Both the position numbers and the translations under genes were made by a program. Positions 35,776-45,742 of a stretch of DNA of 64,000 nucleotides are shown one piece after another. This stretch comes from G041228335 sp964580905 (GTDB taxonomy: Bacteria; Pseudomonadota; Alphaproteobacteria; Puniceispirillales; UBA1172): assembly GCA_964580905.1 (NCBI GenBank), contig CAZOLR010000008.1, forward strand, positions 1 to 64,000, given 5' to 3'. How positions within the stretch are numbered: position 1 is the stretch's first letter; each line of letters starts with the position of its first letter. The notes beneath the pieces were generated by a model that was not told where the DNA came from, did not search any database, and saw only the letters and a program-made list of their open reading frames with translations.

Positions 35776-35828
35776 ATCTCTGCCGGAGTGACGGAGCTGT
35801 TGTGGTGAAAAAGAACGCATGCTCACTC

Positions 35829-37106
35829 CTAGATATGATTGTTGAACCACTCACCGATACGGCCAAACATGCCGCCCCGGGTTTCGTGCAAGGTTTCCGG
35901 TTTGGGCTCGCTTTCATGCTCAACGCTGGTGTAGCGGATGAGGCCTGCGGTGGTTGAAAACGAAGGCCCCCTCGTCGCATCTGCCATGCCGACGAGCCCG
36001 ACCGGCTTGCCGATGCGGACCGCACGGCCAAACAGGGTTGAAACAAATTCGGTGATGCCCGGCAGTTGCGCGGCGCCGCCGGTCAGGATGACACGCTGGC
36101 CTGCTGCGGCGCCAAAACCTGCCGCTTCCAGCCGATTGAGCAGCATTTCAAACGTTTCCTCGATACGCGGACGGATGATTTCACCCAAAAGCCCGAGTTC
36201 AACCTGCTGGGCGGTTTCCCGTGTTTTCTCGCCGATAAGTGGCAGGGTCAGGAGCTGATCTGTATCCCCGATGGCGGCCAGAACACTGCCATGGAGTGTT
36301 TTGATCCTTTCGGCTTCTTCCACAGGTGTGGAAAGGCCGCGCGCGATATCCGAGGTGACATGATTGCCGCCGATAGGGACCTGATCGATGTAGACAAGAT
36401 TGCCTTCCATGAAAATGGAGATGCCAGTGACACCGGCCCCCATATCGATAACCGTGGCCCCAAGGTCTTTTTCGTCTTCAACAAGCGAAGACAGGGCCGA
36501 TACATAGGAGCTTGCGCCAAAACAATCGACTTCCAGATGATTGCGCTCAACCACGGTGGTAAGGTTTGCAAGGGTGCTTTCGGCGGCGCTGATAACAGCA
36601 AGGTCAACCGCAAGACTGCGGCCACGCATACCGAGGGGATCACGGATACCCTTGACCCCATCAAGCATATACTGAAGCGGCACGCGGTGCAGTGCCACCC
36701 GGCCTTCGCCTTCTGATGTTTCCATATCCTGCCGGAGAACCCTTGAGATATCGCGCTCGCTGACAACGCCTTCGGCCACATCGGTCAGATGCCGGCGGAT
36801 GACTGATTTCTGCGCCCCCCCGCTGACGCTTACGGAAACCCGGTCAACAGGCAGCCCGGCCATGATTTCGGCCGCTTCAACAGATTTGCCGATCGCAACA
36901 CTGAGCGCTTCAATATTCACCACTTCCCCTGAACGCATCCCGGTGGAGGCATGCTGGCCGATACCCTTGATGACAGGGCCGGTCGAGCCGTTGTTTTCAG
37001 CAATGAAGCAGGCGATCTTGCTGGTGCCGATATCAAGGGCGGCCAGAACACCTGAACGCTGGCGTGACGGCTTTCGGATGACAGGTTTGCGAAAGGCGTT
37101 TTTCAT
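35829..37106 (-). CDS. ftsA: Cell division protein FtsA
   Basis: Actin-like ATPase that tethers FtsZ to the inner membrane. Seen: phosphate 1 motif LAALDIGTSKIACFIAE, the 1C/SHS2 domain (SVSGGAQKSVIRR), phosphate 2 VIDMGAGVTGISIF, the adenosine motif ILTGGAAQLPG, and a C-terminal amphipathic helix with Trp and Phe (FGRIGEWFNNH) for membrane binding. 425 residues. The start overlaps the ftsQ stop by four bases. Confidence 0.97.
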   Translation of the reverse strand: MKNAFRKPVIRKPSRQRSGVLAALDIGTSKIACFIAENNGSTGPVIKGIGQHASTGMRSGEVVNIEALSVAIGKSVEAAEIMAGLPVDRVSVSVSGGAQKSVIRRHLTDVAEGVVSERDISRVLRQDMETSEGEGRVALHRVPLQYMLDGVKGIRDPLGMRGRSLAVDLAVISAAESTLANLTTVVERNHLEVDCFGASSYVSALSSLVEDEKDLGATVIDMGAGVTGISIFMEGNLVYIDQVPIGGNHVTSDIARGLSTPVEEAERIKTLHGSVLAAIGDTDQLLTLPLIGEKTRETAQQVELGLLGEIIRPRIEETFEMLLNRLEAAGFGAAAGQRVILTGGAAQLPGITEFVSTLFGRAVRIGKPVGLVGMADATRGPSFSTTAGLIRYTSVEHESEPKPETLHETRGGMFGRIGEWFNNHI

Positions 37107-37900
37107 GTGTTGCTTCCCTTTCTCACCGGTTTTGAGGGGCGGATAACCAGCTTGTCCGGCACCCTCAGGTCAATGTTCATCAGATCGCGCTGCATCAGCC
37201 GGTGTTCACGGTCCAGCCGGGCAAGTTTTTCCCAGGCCTCAGGCACATTCTGTTCGGGCAACTGGATGCGGATATTGTTGCGCAGGAAGACGTCCCACCG
37301 GCGTTCGGACTGGAACGTCAGCGACCAGACTTCAGCGAAGAGATCAGGTTCTGCCTTGAGCAAGGTGAGTATGCCTGCCGCCTTTGCCGGTGCATTTGGC
37401 CCTTTGATCACCGGAAGATGGGTGAAATCTTCAACGGCCACACCGGCAATCGTATCACCGTTCCGGTCAATGACATGATGGCCGGTTTCGTCCTGATAGA
37501 GCGCGAGCGCCTGACGTTCCTCAAGGGTGACGACAAGTGTCGAAGGCAGGCGGCGCTCCACCCTTGCCCCTTTAACCCAGCCAAGTGAAATCAGATCATC
37601 ATGGATCTGCGCAAGGTCAAGAGTAAGCATGGGCGCGTACCAATCCACATTGACAGCTTCCATGACAGATTTCTCGGTTACATTCAGCCGGCCATTGATC
37701 TCAACGCGTTCCAGCCGCAACCCGGCATCGGCGGAGCTTTCGAGAAGGGTGTGTGCGATAGTGTCACGCCACAGCCAGATGGTAAGGCCGGAAAAGATCA
37801 TGGTTATAAAAACAAGGCCGCGCAGCATACCGGTTATATTCAGCCTTCTGGCCGGGCGACGAGGCGAGGCATCACTGCTTTTGTAGAGATTCAGTCGCAT
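37103..37900 (-). CDS. ftsQ: Cell division protein FtsQ
   Basis: Bitopic divisome protein linking FtsBL and FtsWI with the early ring. Seen: a basic cytoplasmic tail (RRPARRLN), one membrane helix (about 25-45), the POTRA domain beginning near LERVEINGRLNVTEKSVMEAV, and the beta domain after EERQALALYQDETG. 265 residues. It overlaps ddl by 10 bp and ftsA by 4 bp, so translation is coupled. Confidence 0.94.
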   Translation of the reverse strand: MRLNLYKSSDASPRRPARRLNITGMLRGLVFITMIFSGLTIWLWRDTIAHTLLESSADAGLRLERVEINGRLNVTEKSVMEAVNVDWYAPMLTLDLAQIHDDLISLGWVKGARVERRLPSTLVVTLEERQALALYQDETGHHVIDRNGDTIAGVAVEDFTHLPVIKGPNAPAKAAGILTLLKAEPDLFAEVWSLTFQSERRWDVFLRNNIRIQLPEQNVPEAWEKLARLDREHRLMQRDLMNIDLRVPDKLVIRPSKPVRKGSNT

Positions 37901-38796
37901 TGCGCCGCCTCCAGCAGGTGATCGATCAGTGCGGGCATTTCAATGCCGCAATAGGCGGCCTGTTCCGGGACAAGGGAGGTCTCGGTCATGCCCGGCTGGG
38001 TGTTGATTTCAAGCATGTAGAGTTGGTTGTTTTTATCATCCCAGCGGAAATCACTGCGGCTGACACCGCGGCACCCCAGCATCGAATGCGCGAGGCTTGA
38101 CCATTCCATACAGGTTTCAAACACATCCCGGGGAATATCAGCCGGAAGCTGATGGGCGGAACCACCCTGGCTGTATTTCGCCTCATAATCATAAAAGGCG
38201 TTGGACTGGGTGATCTCAGTTACCGTCAGCGGCTCCCCGTCAAGGACGGCAACGGTCAGCTCGCGGCCCCTGATCATCGGCTCGACCATCAACTCGGTGC
38301 CTTCCGGCCAGGTGGAGTAGGGCGGGGCCTTGTCGCCTGCTTCGAGCAGGGCAACACCAATGCTGGAGCCGTCATTCCGGGGCTTGATGACAATCGGCCC
38401 CTGATGCGGAATGATCAGCTGATCATCTTCGATGGACCAATCAAGGTTTTCCGGAAATCTGATGCCTGCCGGGGCCAGCGCATGCTTGGTTGCAGGCTTG
38501 TCCATGGCGATGGCTGAGGCGAGAAGACCGCTATGGGTGTAAGGTATCTCAAGGATATTCAGCAGGCCCTGAATATTGCCATCTTCTCCCATCTGGCCAT
38601 GCAAGGCGTTGAAAACACGCCGCGGCTTTATCCCGGCAATGCTGGCCGGCAGATCACGGGTGACTTCAAGGGTGTCCGCCGTCCACCCGGCGGCTTTAGC
38701 CGCATCAAGGCAGGCCCTGGCAGAGTTGCGGGAAACTTCGGCTTCGGCTGTCCACCCGCCCATCAGGATAAGGGTCAGGCCTGATCTGTCCGTCAT
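37891..38796 (-). CDS. ddl: D-alanine--D-alanine ligase
   Basis: ATP-grasp enzyme that makes the D-Ala-D-Ala dipeptide used by MurF. Seen: N-terminal GGWTAEAEVSRNS, catalytic ALHGQMGEDGNIQG, the ATP-binding lysine region (IVIKPRNDGSSIG), and the magnesium residues in MLEINTQPGMTETSL. 301 residues. The glycine-rich loop GSSIGV fits a D-Ala (not D-Lac) ligase. It overlaps murB by four bases. Confidence 0.97.
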   Translation of the reverse strand: MTDRSGLTLILMGGWTAEAEVSRNSARACLDAAKAAGWTADTLEVTRDLPASIAGIKPRRVFNALHGQMGEDGNIQGLLNILEIPYTHSGLLASAIAMDKPATKHALAPAGIRFPENLDWSIEDDQLIIPHQGPIVIKPRNDGSSIGVALLEAGDKAPPYSTWPEGTELMVEPMIRGRELTVAVLDGEPLTVTEITQSNAFYDYEAKYSQGGSAHQLPADIPRDVFETCMEWSSLAHSMLGCRGVSRSDFRWDDKNNQLYMLEINTQPGMTETSLVPEQAAYCGIEMPALIDHLLEAAQCD

Positions 38797-39713
38797 CCGG
38801 CCCTCCCGTTGTTGCTGTCGTCTTCACCGATGCGGCGGATTTCCCATCGAAGAGAAACACCGCTTGTTTCAGCAACTTTTTCCCGAACTGTCTCACCGAG
38901 ACGTTCGATTTCCTCAGCGCTGGCTCCACCGTTGTTGATCAGGAAATTGCAATGTTTTTCCGACACCATGGCCTTGCCAATCTGCAGGCCTCTGCATCCG
39001 GCGGCATCAATCAGCTGCCAGGCTTTGCCGCCATCCGGATTGGCGAAGGTTGACCCGCCGGTGCGGACACCTCTTGGCTGGGCATCGGCCCGGTTAGCGA
39101 TGATCTCTTTCATCCGTGCCCGGATAGCGCCAACGTCGCCTTTTTCGGCTTTGAGTGTCGCGCGGGTGAAGATCCAGTCGGCAGGAGCGTCGCTATGGCG
39201 GTAGGCCATGCCCATGTCCAGAGGTGTGGCAACATGCTTTCTGCCTTGACGGTCGATGGCTTCGGCTTCGATGACGATATCCCTGAACTCGACACCGTAA
39301 GCCCCGGCATTCATTCGGAGCCCGCCGCCGATAGTGCCGGGGATACCGACCAGAAATTCCAGCCCGCTGACGGATTGGCTGGCGGCAAACCGGGCGCATT
39401 CGGCGTCGTGAAGGCCTGCCCCCACGATCAGCCTGTCGCCGTCAACATCTGCCGTTTTAAGATGCCGGACCGTATTCACGACAACCCCGCGGATACCGCC
39501 ATCACGCACCAGCAGGTTGGATCCTGCGCCCATCGGGAAGACAGGAATATCAGCAGGCGTTGCGGCGAGAAACGAGGCCAGATCATCCGCATCCGCCGGT
39601 GAGAACATGATATCGGCGACGCCGCCAACACCGAACCAGGTATGGTCGCCCATCGGCACCATCGCCTCAATCTCTCCACGGACTTCCGGCAGGCGGTGTA
39701 TCAGATCAGTCAT
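38793..39713 (-). CDS. murB: UDP-N-acetylenolpyruvoylglucosamine reductase
   Basis: FAD and NADPH enzyme that makes UDP-MurNAc. Seen: FAD-binding TWFGVGGVAD and GAGSNLLVRDGG, IPGTIGGGLRMNAGAYG, the catalytic Ser region TGGSTFANPDG, and the C-terminal VSEKHCNFLINNGGASA with the glutamate further on. It is type II-like (no Tyr-loop insertion), 306 residues. The ATG at 39713 has GGAGG before it and overlaps the murC stop by eight bases. Confidence 0.97.
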   Translation of the reverse strand: MTDLIHRLPEVRGEIEAMVPMGDHTWFGVGGVADIMFSPADADDLASFLAATPADIPVFPMGAGSNLLVRDGGIRGVVVNTVRHLKTADVDGDRLIVGAGLHDAECARFAASQSVSGLEFLVGIPGTIGGGLRMNAGAYGVEFRDIVIEAEAIDRQGRKHVATPLDMGMAYRHSDAPADWIFTRATLKAEKGDVGAIRARMKEIIANRADAQPRGVRTGGSTFANPDGGKAWQLIDAAGCRGLQIGKAMVSEKHCNFLINNGGASAEEIERLGETVREKVAETSGVSLRWEIRRIGEDDSNNGRAG

Positions 39714-41136
39714 TCCGGCCTCCTTCTGCGGTGAGCGTTTCGATCCGGCCAGGGAGGTCAGCGGCCCAGCCAGTAATGGTGCCGGCCCCAAGGCAGATCA
39801 CCACATCGCCGCTTTGTGCAAGCGCAAGCACCTGTTCGGCAAGTGTTTCCGGCCCTTCAAGAGCCATGGGGGAGGGATGGCCATGTTCCTGCAGCCCCCG
39901 CACCAGATGATCGCGGTCAACACCGTCAATAGGGTCTTCCCCTGCGGCGTAGACATCGGCGATGAGAACGTGATCGGCGTCGTTGAAGCAGCCGCAGAAA
40001 TCAGCAAACAGATCGTGAAGACGGGTGTAGCGATGCGGCTGCATGACCGCGATGACACGGCTGTCAGGCTTGAGCATGCGGGCGGCCGAAAGCGCAGCCT
40101 TTATTTCCACCGGATGATGCCCGTAATCATCGATAACGGTGATGCCAGCGGCGGTGCCCTTGAAATCAAACCGGCGCCCGACACCCTTGAACTGGCCAAG
40201 TCCTGCGCGGATGGCCTCCACCGAAATTCCCATTTCAATCGCCACCCCGATTGCCGCGAGGCAATTCAGGACATTATGGTCTCCCAGCATCGGCAGGTGA
40301 AGATCGGTTATTCTCTCCATTCCGGCGTCCATGCGCTCAGAGACGGCGACATCGAAATTCATGCCGTTTTCAGTTGGAGTGACATTGATCGCACGTATAT
40401 CCGCGCTGGCTGAATAGCCGTAGGTGATGAGTCGCCGTTCGGAGATTTCCGGGATCATCCGCTGAACCACGGGATGATCGGTGCAAAGACAGGCAAAACC
40501 GTAAAACGGAATGGAGGCGACGAAATTACGGAAAGAGGCCTTCAGGTTGTCAAAACTTCCGTGATGATCGAGATGCTCCGGGTCAATGTTGGTCACCACC
40601 GCCACGGTTGGCTTGAGCCGTGAAAACGAACCGTCGCTCTCATCGGCTTCGACAACCATCCAGTCACTGCCGCCGAGGCGGGCATTGCTCCCCCATCCCC
40701 GGATAATTCCGCCATTGATGACGGTCGGATCTATTCCGCCTGCATCAAGCAGGGTTGCCACAAGAGAGGTGGTGGTTGTTTTGCCATGGGTGCCCGCAAT
40801 CGCAACGGACCACCTGAGCCGCATGAGTTCCCCCAGCATTTCCGCACGGTGCACAACAGGCAGGAAGCGGCGTCGCGCCTCAACGACTTCAGGGTTGTCC
40901 GGGCGGATCGCTGTTGAAATGACAAGGATCGAGGCATCATCGACATTCCCGGCTTTCTGGCCGATGGTGACCGGAATCCCCTTGTCGATGAGGCGCTGTA
41001 CGTTTGCGTTGGCGGAAACATCACTGCCGGTGATATTATATCCCATCTCATGCAGGATTTCGGCGATGCCGCTCATGCCGATACCGCCAATACCGGTGAA
41101 ATGAATGCGTCCGATGGTAAGAGGCAACTGGCTCAT
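39706..41136 (-). CDS. murC: UDP-N-acetylmuramate--L-alanine ligase
   Basis: Adds L-Ala to UDP-MurNAc. Seen: N-terminal IHFTGIGGIGMSGIAEI, ATP loop AGTHGKTTTTSLVA, substrate region EADESDGSF, the DPEHLDHHG motif and the C-terminal DDYGHHPVEI typical of MurC. 476 residues. Overlaps murG by four bases and murB by eight. Confidence 0.98.
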   Translation of the reverse strand: MSQLPLTIGRIHFTGIGGIGMSGIAEILHEMGYNITGSDVSANANVQRLIDKGIPVTIGQKAGNVDDASILVISTAIRPDNPEVVEARRRFLPVVHRAEMLGELMRLRWSVAIAGTHGKTTTTSLVATLLDAGGIDPTVINGGIIRGWGSNARLGGSDWMVVEADESDGSFSRLKPTVAVVTNIDPEHLDHHGSFDNLKASFRNFVASIPFYGFACLCTDHPVVQRMIPEISERRLITYGYSASADIRAINVTPTENGMNFDVAVSERMDAGMERITDLHLPMLGDHNVLNCLAAIGVAIEMGISVEAIRAGLGQFKGVGRRFDFKGTAAGITVIDDYGHHPVEIKAALSAARMLKPDSRVIAVMQPHRYTRLHDLFADFCGCFNDADHVLIADVYAAGEDPIDGVDRDHLVRGLQEHGHPSPMALEGPETLAEQVLALAQSGDVVICLGAGTITGWAADLPGRIETLTAEGGRND

Positions 41137-42230
41137 GACTTCCGGCCTCCGGATAACAGTTCAAGTGCTTTCGATGCCAGAACCCGGGCCGGATCAGGTG
41201 GGTTGAGCTTGCCTATGGCCGCCGCCGCCTTGCGGAGTGATCCGGGGTCGGAAACAAGTGATGCGATGCGGCCCGCAAGTGATCCTGCGCTCATTTCGGA
41301 TTCCGGCACGCACCAGCCGCCGCCAATCCGGGCCGCTGCCATCGCGTTTGCTGTCTGGTGGTCATCCATCGCGTGAGGATAGGGAACGAGAACAGCCGGC
41401 CGACCGGCCGCCGCCAGTTCTGCCACCGATGATGCCCCGGCACGGCAGATCACGAGATGAGCTTTTTCCATTTCGGCAGGCATGTCAGAGATAAAGAGAT
41501 GCAGGTCCGCACGGACATCATGGCGTGCGTATTCGGCCCGTACATCCTCAATCTGATCTTCACGAACCTGATGGGTTACCCTGAGACGGGCACGCAGTGT
41601 TTCCGGCAGACGTCCGATGGCTTCCGGCACGGCCTCACCGAAAACTCTGGCGCCGAGGCTGCCGCCGACGATGAGTATATGGATCGGCCCATCTTTATCC
41701 GGTGGCGAATACCCTTTGGAGCTGATTTCGTGGAAGCCTGAACGCACCGGCATGCCGGCAAGCAGGATTTTGCCCTCAGCATGGGCCGGAATGTTCCGTG
41801 TTTCCGGCCAGGACAGCGCCAGTACGTCACCCCGGGCTGAAAGAAAACGATTGGCCCTGCCCAGAAAAGCATTCTGTTCATGGATGATGACAGGTTTGCC
41901 GAAAAGACGCCCGATCATGACCGGCGGCACCGCAGGATACCCCCCGAAACCAATAACCATTCCGGGGCGGTGCCAGAGGATGGCAAGGCATGTTTGAAGG
42001 CTACCTAGAAGAAGTTTGGCAATGCCCCTGAGCCGGATGCCCAAATGGCTTCCGTAAGGGGAGGCTGCAAGAATGGTCCAGCTTTTATATTCGGGCGGGA
42101 TCATGTTCTTCCCCCGCCGGTCGGTAATAAAGACGGGGCGTATACCTTCCATGGTGAGCGCTTCGGCCACCGCAACTGCCGGGAATACATGCCCGCCTGT
42201 GCCGCCTGCTGCCAGAAGGATCGTCCTCAT
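41133..42230 (-). CDS. murG: Undecaprenyl-PP-MurNAc-pentapeptide GlcNAc transferase
   Basis: Peripheral inner-membrane glycosyltransferase that converts lipid I to lipid II. Seen: the lipid-I loop AAGGTGGHVFPAVAVAE, HEQNAFLGRANR, the second glycine loop VGGSLGARVF, and the UDP-GlcNAc site CRAGASSVAELAAAGRPAVLVPYPHA with the HQTANA segment. 365 residues; overlaps ftsW by four bases. Confidence 0.98.
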   Translation of the reverse strand: MRTILLAAGGTGGHVFPAVAVAEALTMEGIRPVFITDRRGKNMIPPEYKSWTILAASPYGSHLGIRLRGIAKLLLGSLQTCLAILWHRPGMVIGFGGYPAVPPVMIGRLFGKPVIIHEQNAFLGRANRFLSARGDVLALSWPETRNIPAHAEGKILLAGMPVRSGFHEISSKGYSPPDKDGPIHILIVGGSLGARVFGEAVPEAIGRLPETLRARLRVTHQVREDQIEDVRAEYARHDVRADLHLFISDMPAEMEKAHLVICRAGASSVAELAAAGRPAVLVPYPHAMDDHQTANAMAAARIGGGWCVPESEMSAGSLAGRIASLVSDPGSLRKAAAAIGKLNPPDPARVLASKALELLSGGRKS

Positions 42231-43336
42231 GCCGCACCCCCCGGCGATTGCCGCCGTGTCAGTGCCAGCAGGATGCCCATGGTGACCCCGGTCGCCAGCA
42301 AGGATGACCCGCCATAACTGATGAAGGGCAGTGTCATTCCCTTGGTGGGAATAAGGTGGACAGATGATGCCATATGGATCGCGGCCTGCAGCCCGAACTG
42401 CATGGCAAGACCCGAAACGGCAAGGATCAGAAACAGGCTGTCGCTACTGCTGGCTTTGATAAACCCGCGCATGACGATGAAGACATAAAGGCAGAGAAGA
42501 AGCAGGCACATCATGGCGCCGAATTCTTCCCCGGCCACGGCATATATAAAATCGGCATGGGCATCGGGAAGATGGTTTTTAACCTCGCCATTGCCCGGTC
42601 CGACACCAAAAAATCCACCGTTGGAAAAGCTCCGCATGGCGGTTTCTGCCTGCATGTTCCCGCCATCCATGAATTTCATCACCCGCGTCTGGACGTGTGG
42701 AAGCGTGAAATAGGCGGTTACCGCAATGATTGGTGCAATAAGGACGGCAAGGATGAGCACCAGCGCAAGGGGCATGCCGGCAAGGAAGATCTGGAACCCC
42801 CAGGTTGCCAGCACCACAAAGGTCATGCCCATATCAGGCTGGAGGATCAGCAAACCGGCAAGGGCGGCAAGGCACCCCATGGAAATTGCCCAGCCGGGGA
42901 AGCCTTTTTCCTCCCGCCAAAGGCTCAGGAGCCAGGCGCTGACCACCGCAAAAAAGGGTTTGGCGAATTCCGATGGTTGTAGTTTGAACGGGCCGAGAGG
43001 TATCCACCGCGTTGCCCCCTTGATTTCAGGCCCGATGACAATCGCCAGCATGATCAGCACCAGCGAGGCTGTCAGACCGGTCAGACTCATGATCCGGATC
43101 TGGCGCGGTGACATGATGGACACTCCAAAGAGAGTCCCGAGAGCGATCAGGAGGAATATCCCATGTCTTGCCACAAAATGCTGGCTTGCAAATCCGATAC
43201 GTTCCGCCACAGGCGGGCTTGCCGCCATCACCAGAAAAATGCCGATAATGGCAAGGCCGAGCGCCGAGGCAAGCAGCCAGCGGTCCACTGTCCACCACCA
43301 GATGCCGAGTGTGCTGCGGTCGGTTCGGTTAAACAT
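42227..43336 (-). CDS. ftsW: Septal peptidoglycan polymerase FtsW
   Basis: SEDS-family glycosyltransferase that polymerises lipid II at the septum with FtsI. Ten membrane helices can be traced. Seen: GATRWIPLGPFKLQPSEFAKP (the family signature with the catalytic Asp loop later), GPGNGEVKNHLPDAHADFIYAVAGEE and the C-terminal PFISYGGSSLLATGVTMG. The ATG at 43336 gives 369 residues and overlaps the murD stop by eight bases. An upstream ATG at 43369 is in frame but lies deeper in murD. Confidence 0.96.
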   Translation of the reverse strand: MFNRTDRSTLGIWWWTVDRWLLASALGLAIIGIFLVMAASPPVAERIGFASQHFVARHGIFLLIALGTLFGVSIMSPRQIRIMSLTGLTASLVLIMLAIVIGPEIKGATRWIPLGPFKLQPSEFAKPFFAVVSAWLLSLWREEKGFPGWAISMGCLAALAGLLILQPDMGMTFVVLATWGFQIFLAGMPLALVLILAVLIAPIIAVTAYFTLPHVQTRVMKFMDGGNMQAETAMRSFSNGGFFGVGPGNGEVKNHLPDAHADFIYAVAGEEFGAMMCLLLLCLYVFIVMRGFIKASSSDSLFLILAVSGLAMQFGLQAAIHMASSVHLIPTKGMTLPFISYGGSSLLATGVTMGILLALTRRQSPGGAA

Positions 43337-44648
43337 GACCCACCGCCTTCCCGTTACAGTCCGTGCCATTGATCAGCGTCAGTGCCATTTCGCGGAAAGC
43401 ATCACCCCGCGCTTCAAAATGGGCAAACTGGTCAAAACTTGCGGCGGCAGGTGCCAGCAGAATGGTTGCTTCCGGCAGGTTGTCCTGCCTGGCATCGGCA
43501 TAAGCCGTTTTTATCGCCTCACGGAGATTTTCCAGCAGGCTGTATTCGACCTTACCGTCGAGATCGGCGGCGAAATGTTCAGCGCAACTGCCAATCAGGT
43601 AAGCTTTACGGATATTTCCAAGGGCATCCCTGACAGCGCCGATCCCCTTTTCTTTTGATAGACCTCCCGCGATCCAATAAATGCCGGCATAGCTTCGGAG
43701 CGCCTGCAACGCGGCTTCAGCATTGGTGGCCTTGCTGTCATTGACAAAGCGGACCGGCCCGGCAAATCCCACGGTTTCCATCCGGTGCGGCAAACCCCTG
43801 AAGCCTGGCACAGCATCAAGCATTTTGGCCATATCAAGGCCAAGGAAACGACCGAGACGAAAGGCAATCGCCCCGTTTTCAATATTATGCGGCCCGACAA
43901 GGCTGTCGTTCAGCCCGATAAAAGGGGTGTCCTGAGGCGTGATAACCTCCGCTTTTCCGGGGCAGGGGCCGGACAGATCAACCAGATCAGGATTGCGCCC
44001 GAGCACCAGCAGCCCGTCAGGTTTGACAGAGGCAACAAGGCGGCGTTTGGCGGCAACATATCCGTCCCAGCCGCCATGGCGGTCAAGGTGATCCGGCGTG
44101 ATGTTGGTCAGCGCCCCGGCATCAAGGCTGAGCGAAGGCGTGGTTTCAAGCTGATACGAAGACAGTTCAAGAACAATGACGCCGTCAGGACCCGGATCAT
44201 CGAGCGCCAGTACCGGGGTGCCGATATTGCCGCCAACAGCGACAGGTATGCCAGCTTCCTTGAGGAGATGGCCAAGCAGTTTAACCGTGGTGGATTTGCC
44301 ATTGGTGCCGGTTATGCCGACAAGGCGGGCGGCTGGCCCCGCCTGCATCAGAAGTTCAATATCTGAGATAACCGGCACGTTGTGTTCCCGTGCCAGCACA
44401 GCCGCCTTATGGGGTTTCGGGAATTCATGCGGTATGCCCGGGCTGATGACCAGCGCTGCCATTTCATCCCACGGCCAGTCCGACGGGGCCATGACGATGG
44501 CATCATCCCCGAGTGCCGGATGCAGGGTGTCATCATGGGCATAGACATGTGCACCCGCCGCCGCCAGCGCCGCGATGCTGGCCATGCCGGAACGGCCGAG
44601 CCCCAGAACCCCGATTTTTTTATCCGCCATGGAATGAGGGATGATCAT
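43329..44648 (-). CDS. murD: UDP-N-acetylmuramoylalanine--D-glutamate ligase
   Basis: Adds D-Glu to UDP-MurNAc-L-Ala. Seen: the N-terminal Rossmann-like VLGLGRSGMASIAAL, ATP loop GITGTNGKSTTVKLLGHLL, ELSSYQLETT, NITPDHLDRHG and the C-terminal domain with VNDSKATNAEAALQALRS and LSPAAASFDQF-like LAPAAASFDQF. 439 residues. GAGGTAGG precedes the ATG at 44648. Five bases separate it from mraY. Confidence 0.98.
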   Translation of the reverse strand: MIIPHSMADKKIGVLGLGRSGMASIAALAAAGAHVYAHDDTLHPALGDDAIVMAPSDWPWDEMAALVISPGIPHEFPKPHKAAVLAREHNVPVISDIELLMQAGPAARLVGITGTNGKSTTVKLLGHLLKEAGIPVAVGGNIGTPVLALDDPGPDGVIVLELSSYQLETTPSLSLDAGALTNITPDHLDRHGGWDGYVAAKRRLVASVKPDGLLVLGRNPDLVDLSGPCPGKAEVITPQDTPFIGLNDSLVGPHNIENGAIAFRLGRFLGLDMAKMLDAVPGFRGLPHRMETVGFAGPVRFVNDSKATNAEAALQALRSYAGIYWIAGGLSKEKGIGAVRDALGNIRKAYLIGSCAEHFAADLDGKVEYSLLENLREAIKTAYADARQDNLPEATILLAPAAASFDQFAHFEARGDAFREMALTLINGTDCNGKAVGHV

Positions 44649-44653
44649 TCAGC

Positions 44654-45742
44654 CTACCTCAGTTTCAGTGTTGCAAGGCCGATCAGGGCCAGGATCACCG
44701 AGATGATCCAGAACCGGATAACGATGGTGGATTCCGCCCATCCCTTTTTCTCAAAGTGATGATGCAGTGGCGCCATGGCAAAAACCCGCTTGCCGGTCAG
44801 TTTGAAGGACGCGACCTGGACGATGACGGATACAGTTTCAAGAACGAACAGTCCGCCGATGATGGTCAGCACCAGTTCGTGACGTGTGGCGACGGAAATC
44901 GCCCCGAGCGCACCACCCAGGGCCAATGAGCCTGTGTCCCCCATGAAGACACTTGCCGGGGGTGCGTTGTACCAGAGAAAGCCGAGACCTGCGCCGATCA
45001 GTGCCCCGCAGACAACCGCAAGTTCACCTGTTCCGGGGACATAGGGGATCTGCAGGTAGGTTGAAAAGTTCGTGTTTCCGACGAGATAGGCGATGAAACC
45101 AAAGGAAAGAGCACAGATGATCACCGGCACAATGGCAAGCCCGTCAAGCCCGTCGGTCAGATTGACGGCGTTTGATGAGCCGATCATCACCAGCATGGTA
45201 AAGGGGAAATACATGAGCCCGAGCGGGATCACGACATCTTTCAGCATCGGGATGGCAAGCCCGTAACGCAGGTTATCAGGTGCGACTTCCACCAGCATCA
45301 TCGTTACAATAAAGGCCGACAGGATCTGGAAGCTGATCTTCAGTCTGCCGGAAAGACCTTTGGTGTTACGGCGGGTGAGTTTCAGGAAATCATCGGCAAA
45401 TCCGATTGCCCCGAAAGTTAAGGAAAGGATCAGCACGGGCCAGAGATAGACGGAGCCGAGCGGCACCCAGAGCAGCGATGATATCCCGAAAGCCAACAAT
45501 ATCATCAACCCGCCCATTGTCGGGGTTCCCTTTTTGCTGACGATATGACTCTCCGGGCCATCATCACGGATAGGCTGGCCTTCGCCCTGCAGGGACTTGA
45601 GCCAGTTAATCATGCGCCCGCCCAGCAGGAAGGATATCAGCAGTGCCGTCATCAGCGCGCCGCCTGTCCGGAAGGTGATATAGCGGAAAACGTTGAAGGG
45701 CTGGAACTGGTCGGCCAGTGGCACGAGGAGATCAGGCAGCAT
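44654..45742 (-). CDS. mraY: Phospho-N-acetylmuramoyl-pentapeptide transferase
   Basis: Ten-helix inner-membrane enzyme that makes lipid I from UDP-MurNAc-pentapeptide and undecaprenyl phosphate. Seen: KKGTPTMGGLMIL, the catalytic aspartates in FADDFLKLTRRNTKGL, NLTDGLDGLA and the histidine loop APLHHHFEKKGW. The ATG at 45742 (GGAGAAA before it) gives 362 residues; a longer in-frame start at 45787 lies within murF and adds no homologous sequence. It overlaps murF by 11 bp. Confidence 0.98.
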   Translation of the reverse strand: MLPDLLVPLADQFQPFNVFRYITFRTGGALMTALLISFLLGGRMINWLKSLQGEGQPIRDDGPESHIVSKKGTPTMGGLMILLAFGISSLLWVPLGSVYLWPVLILSLTFGAIGFADDFLKLTRRNTKGLSGRLKISFQILSAFIVTMMLVEVAPDNLRYGLAIPMLKDVVIPLGLMYFPFTMLVMIGSSNAVNLTDGLDGLAIVPVIICALSFGFIAYLVGNTNFSTYLQIPYVPGTGELAVVCGALIGAGLGFLWYNAPPASVFMGDTGSLALGGALGAISVATRHELVLTIIGGLFVLETVSVIVQVASFKLTGKRVFAMAPLHHHFEKKGWAESTIVIRFWIISVILALIGLATLKLR

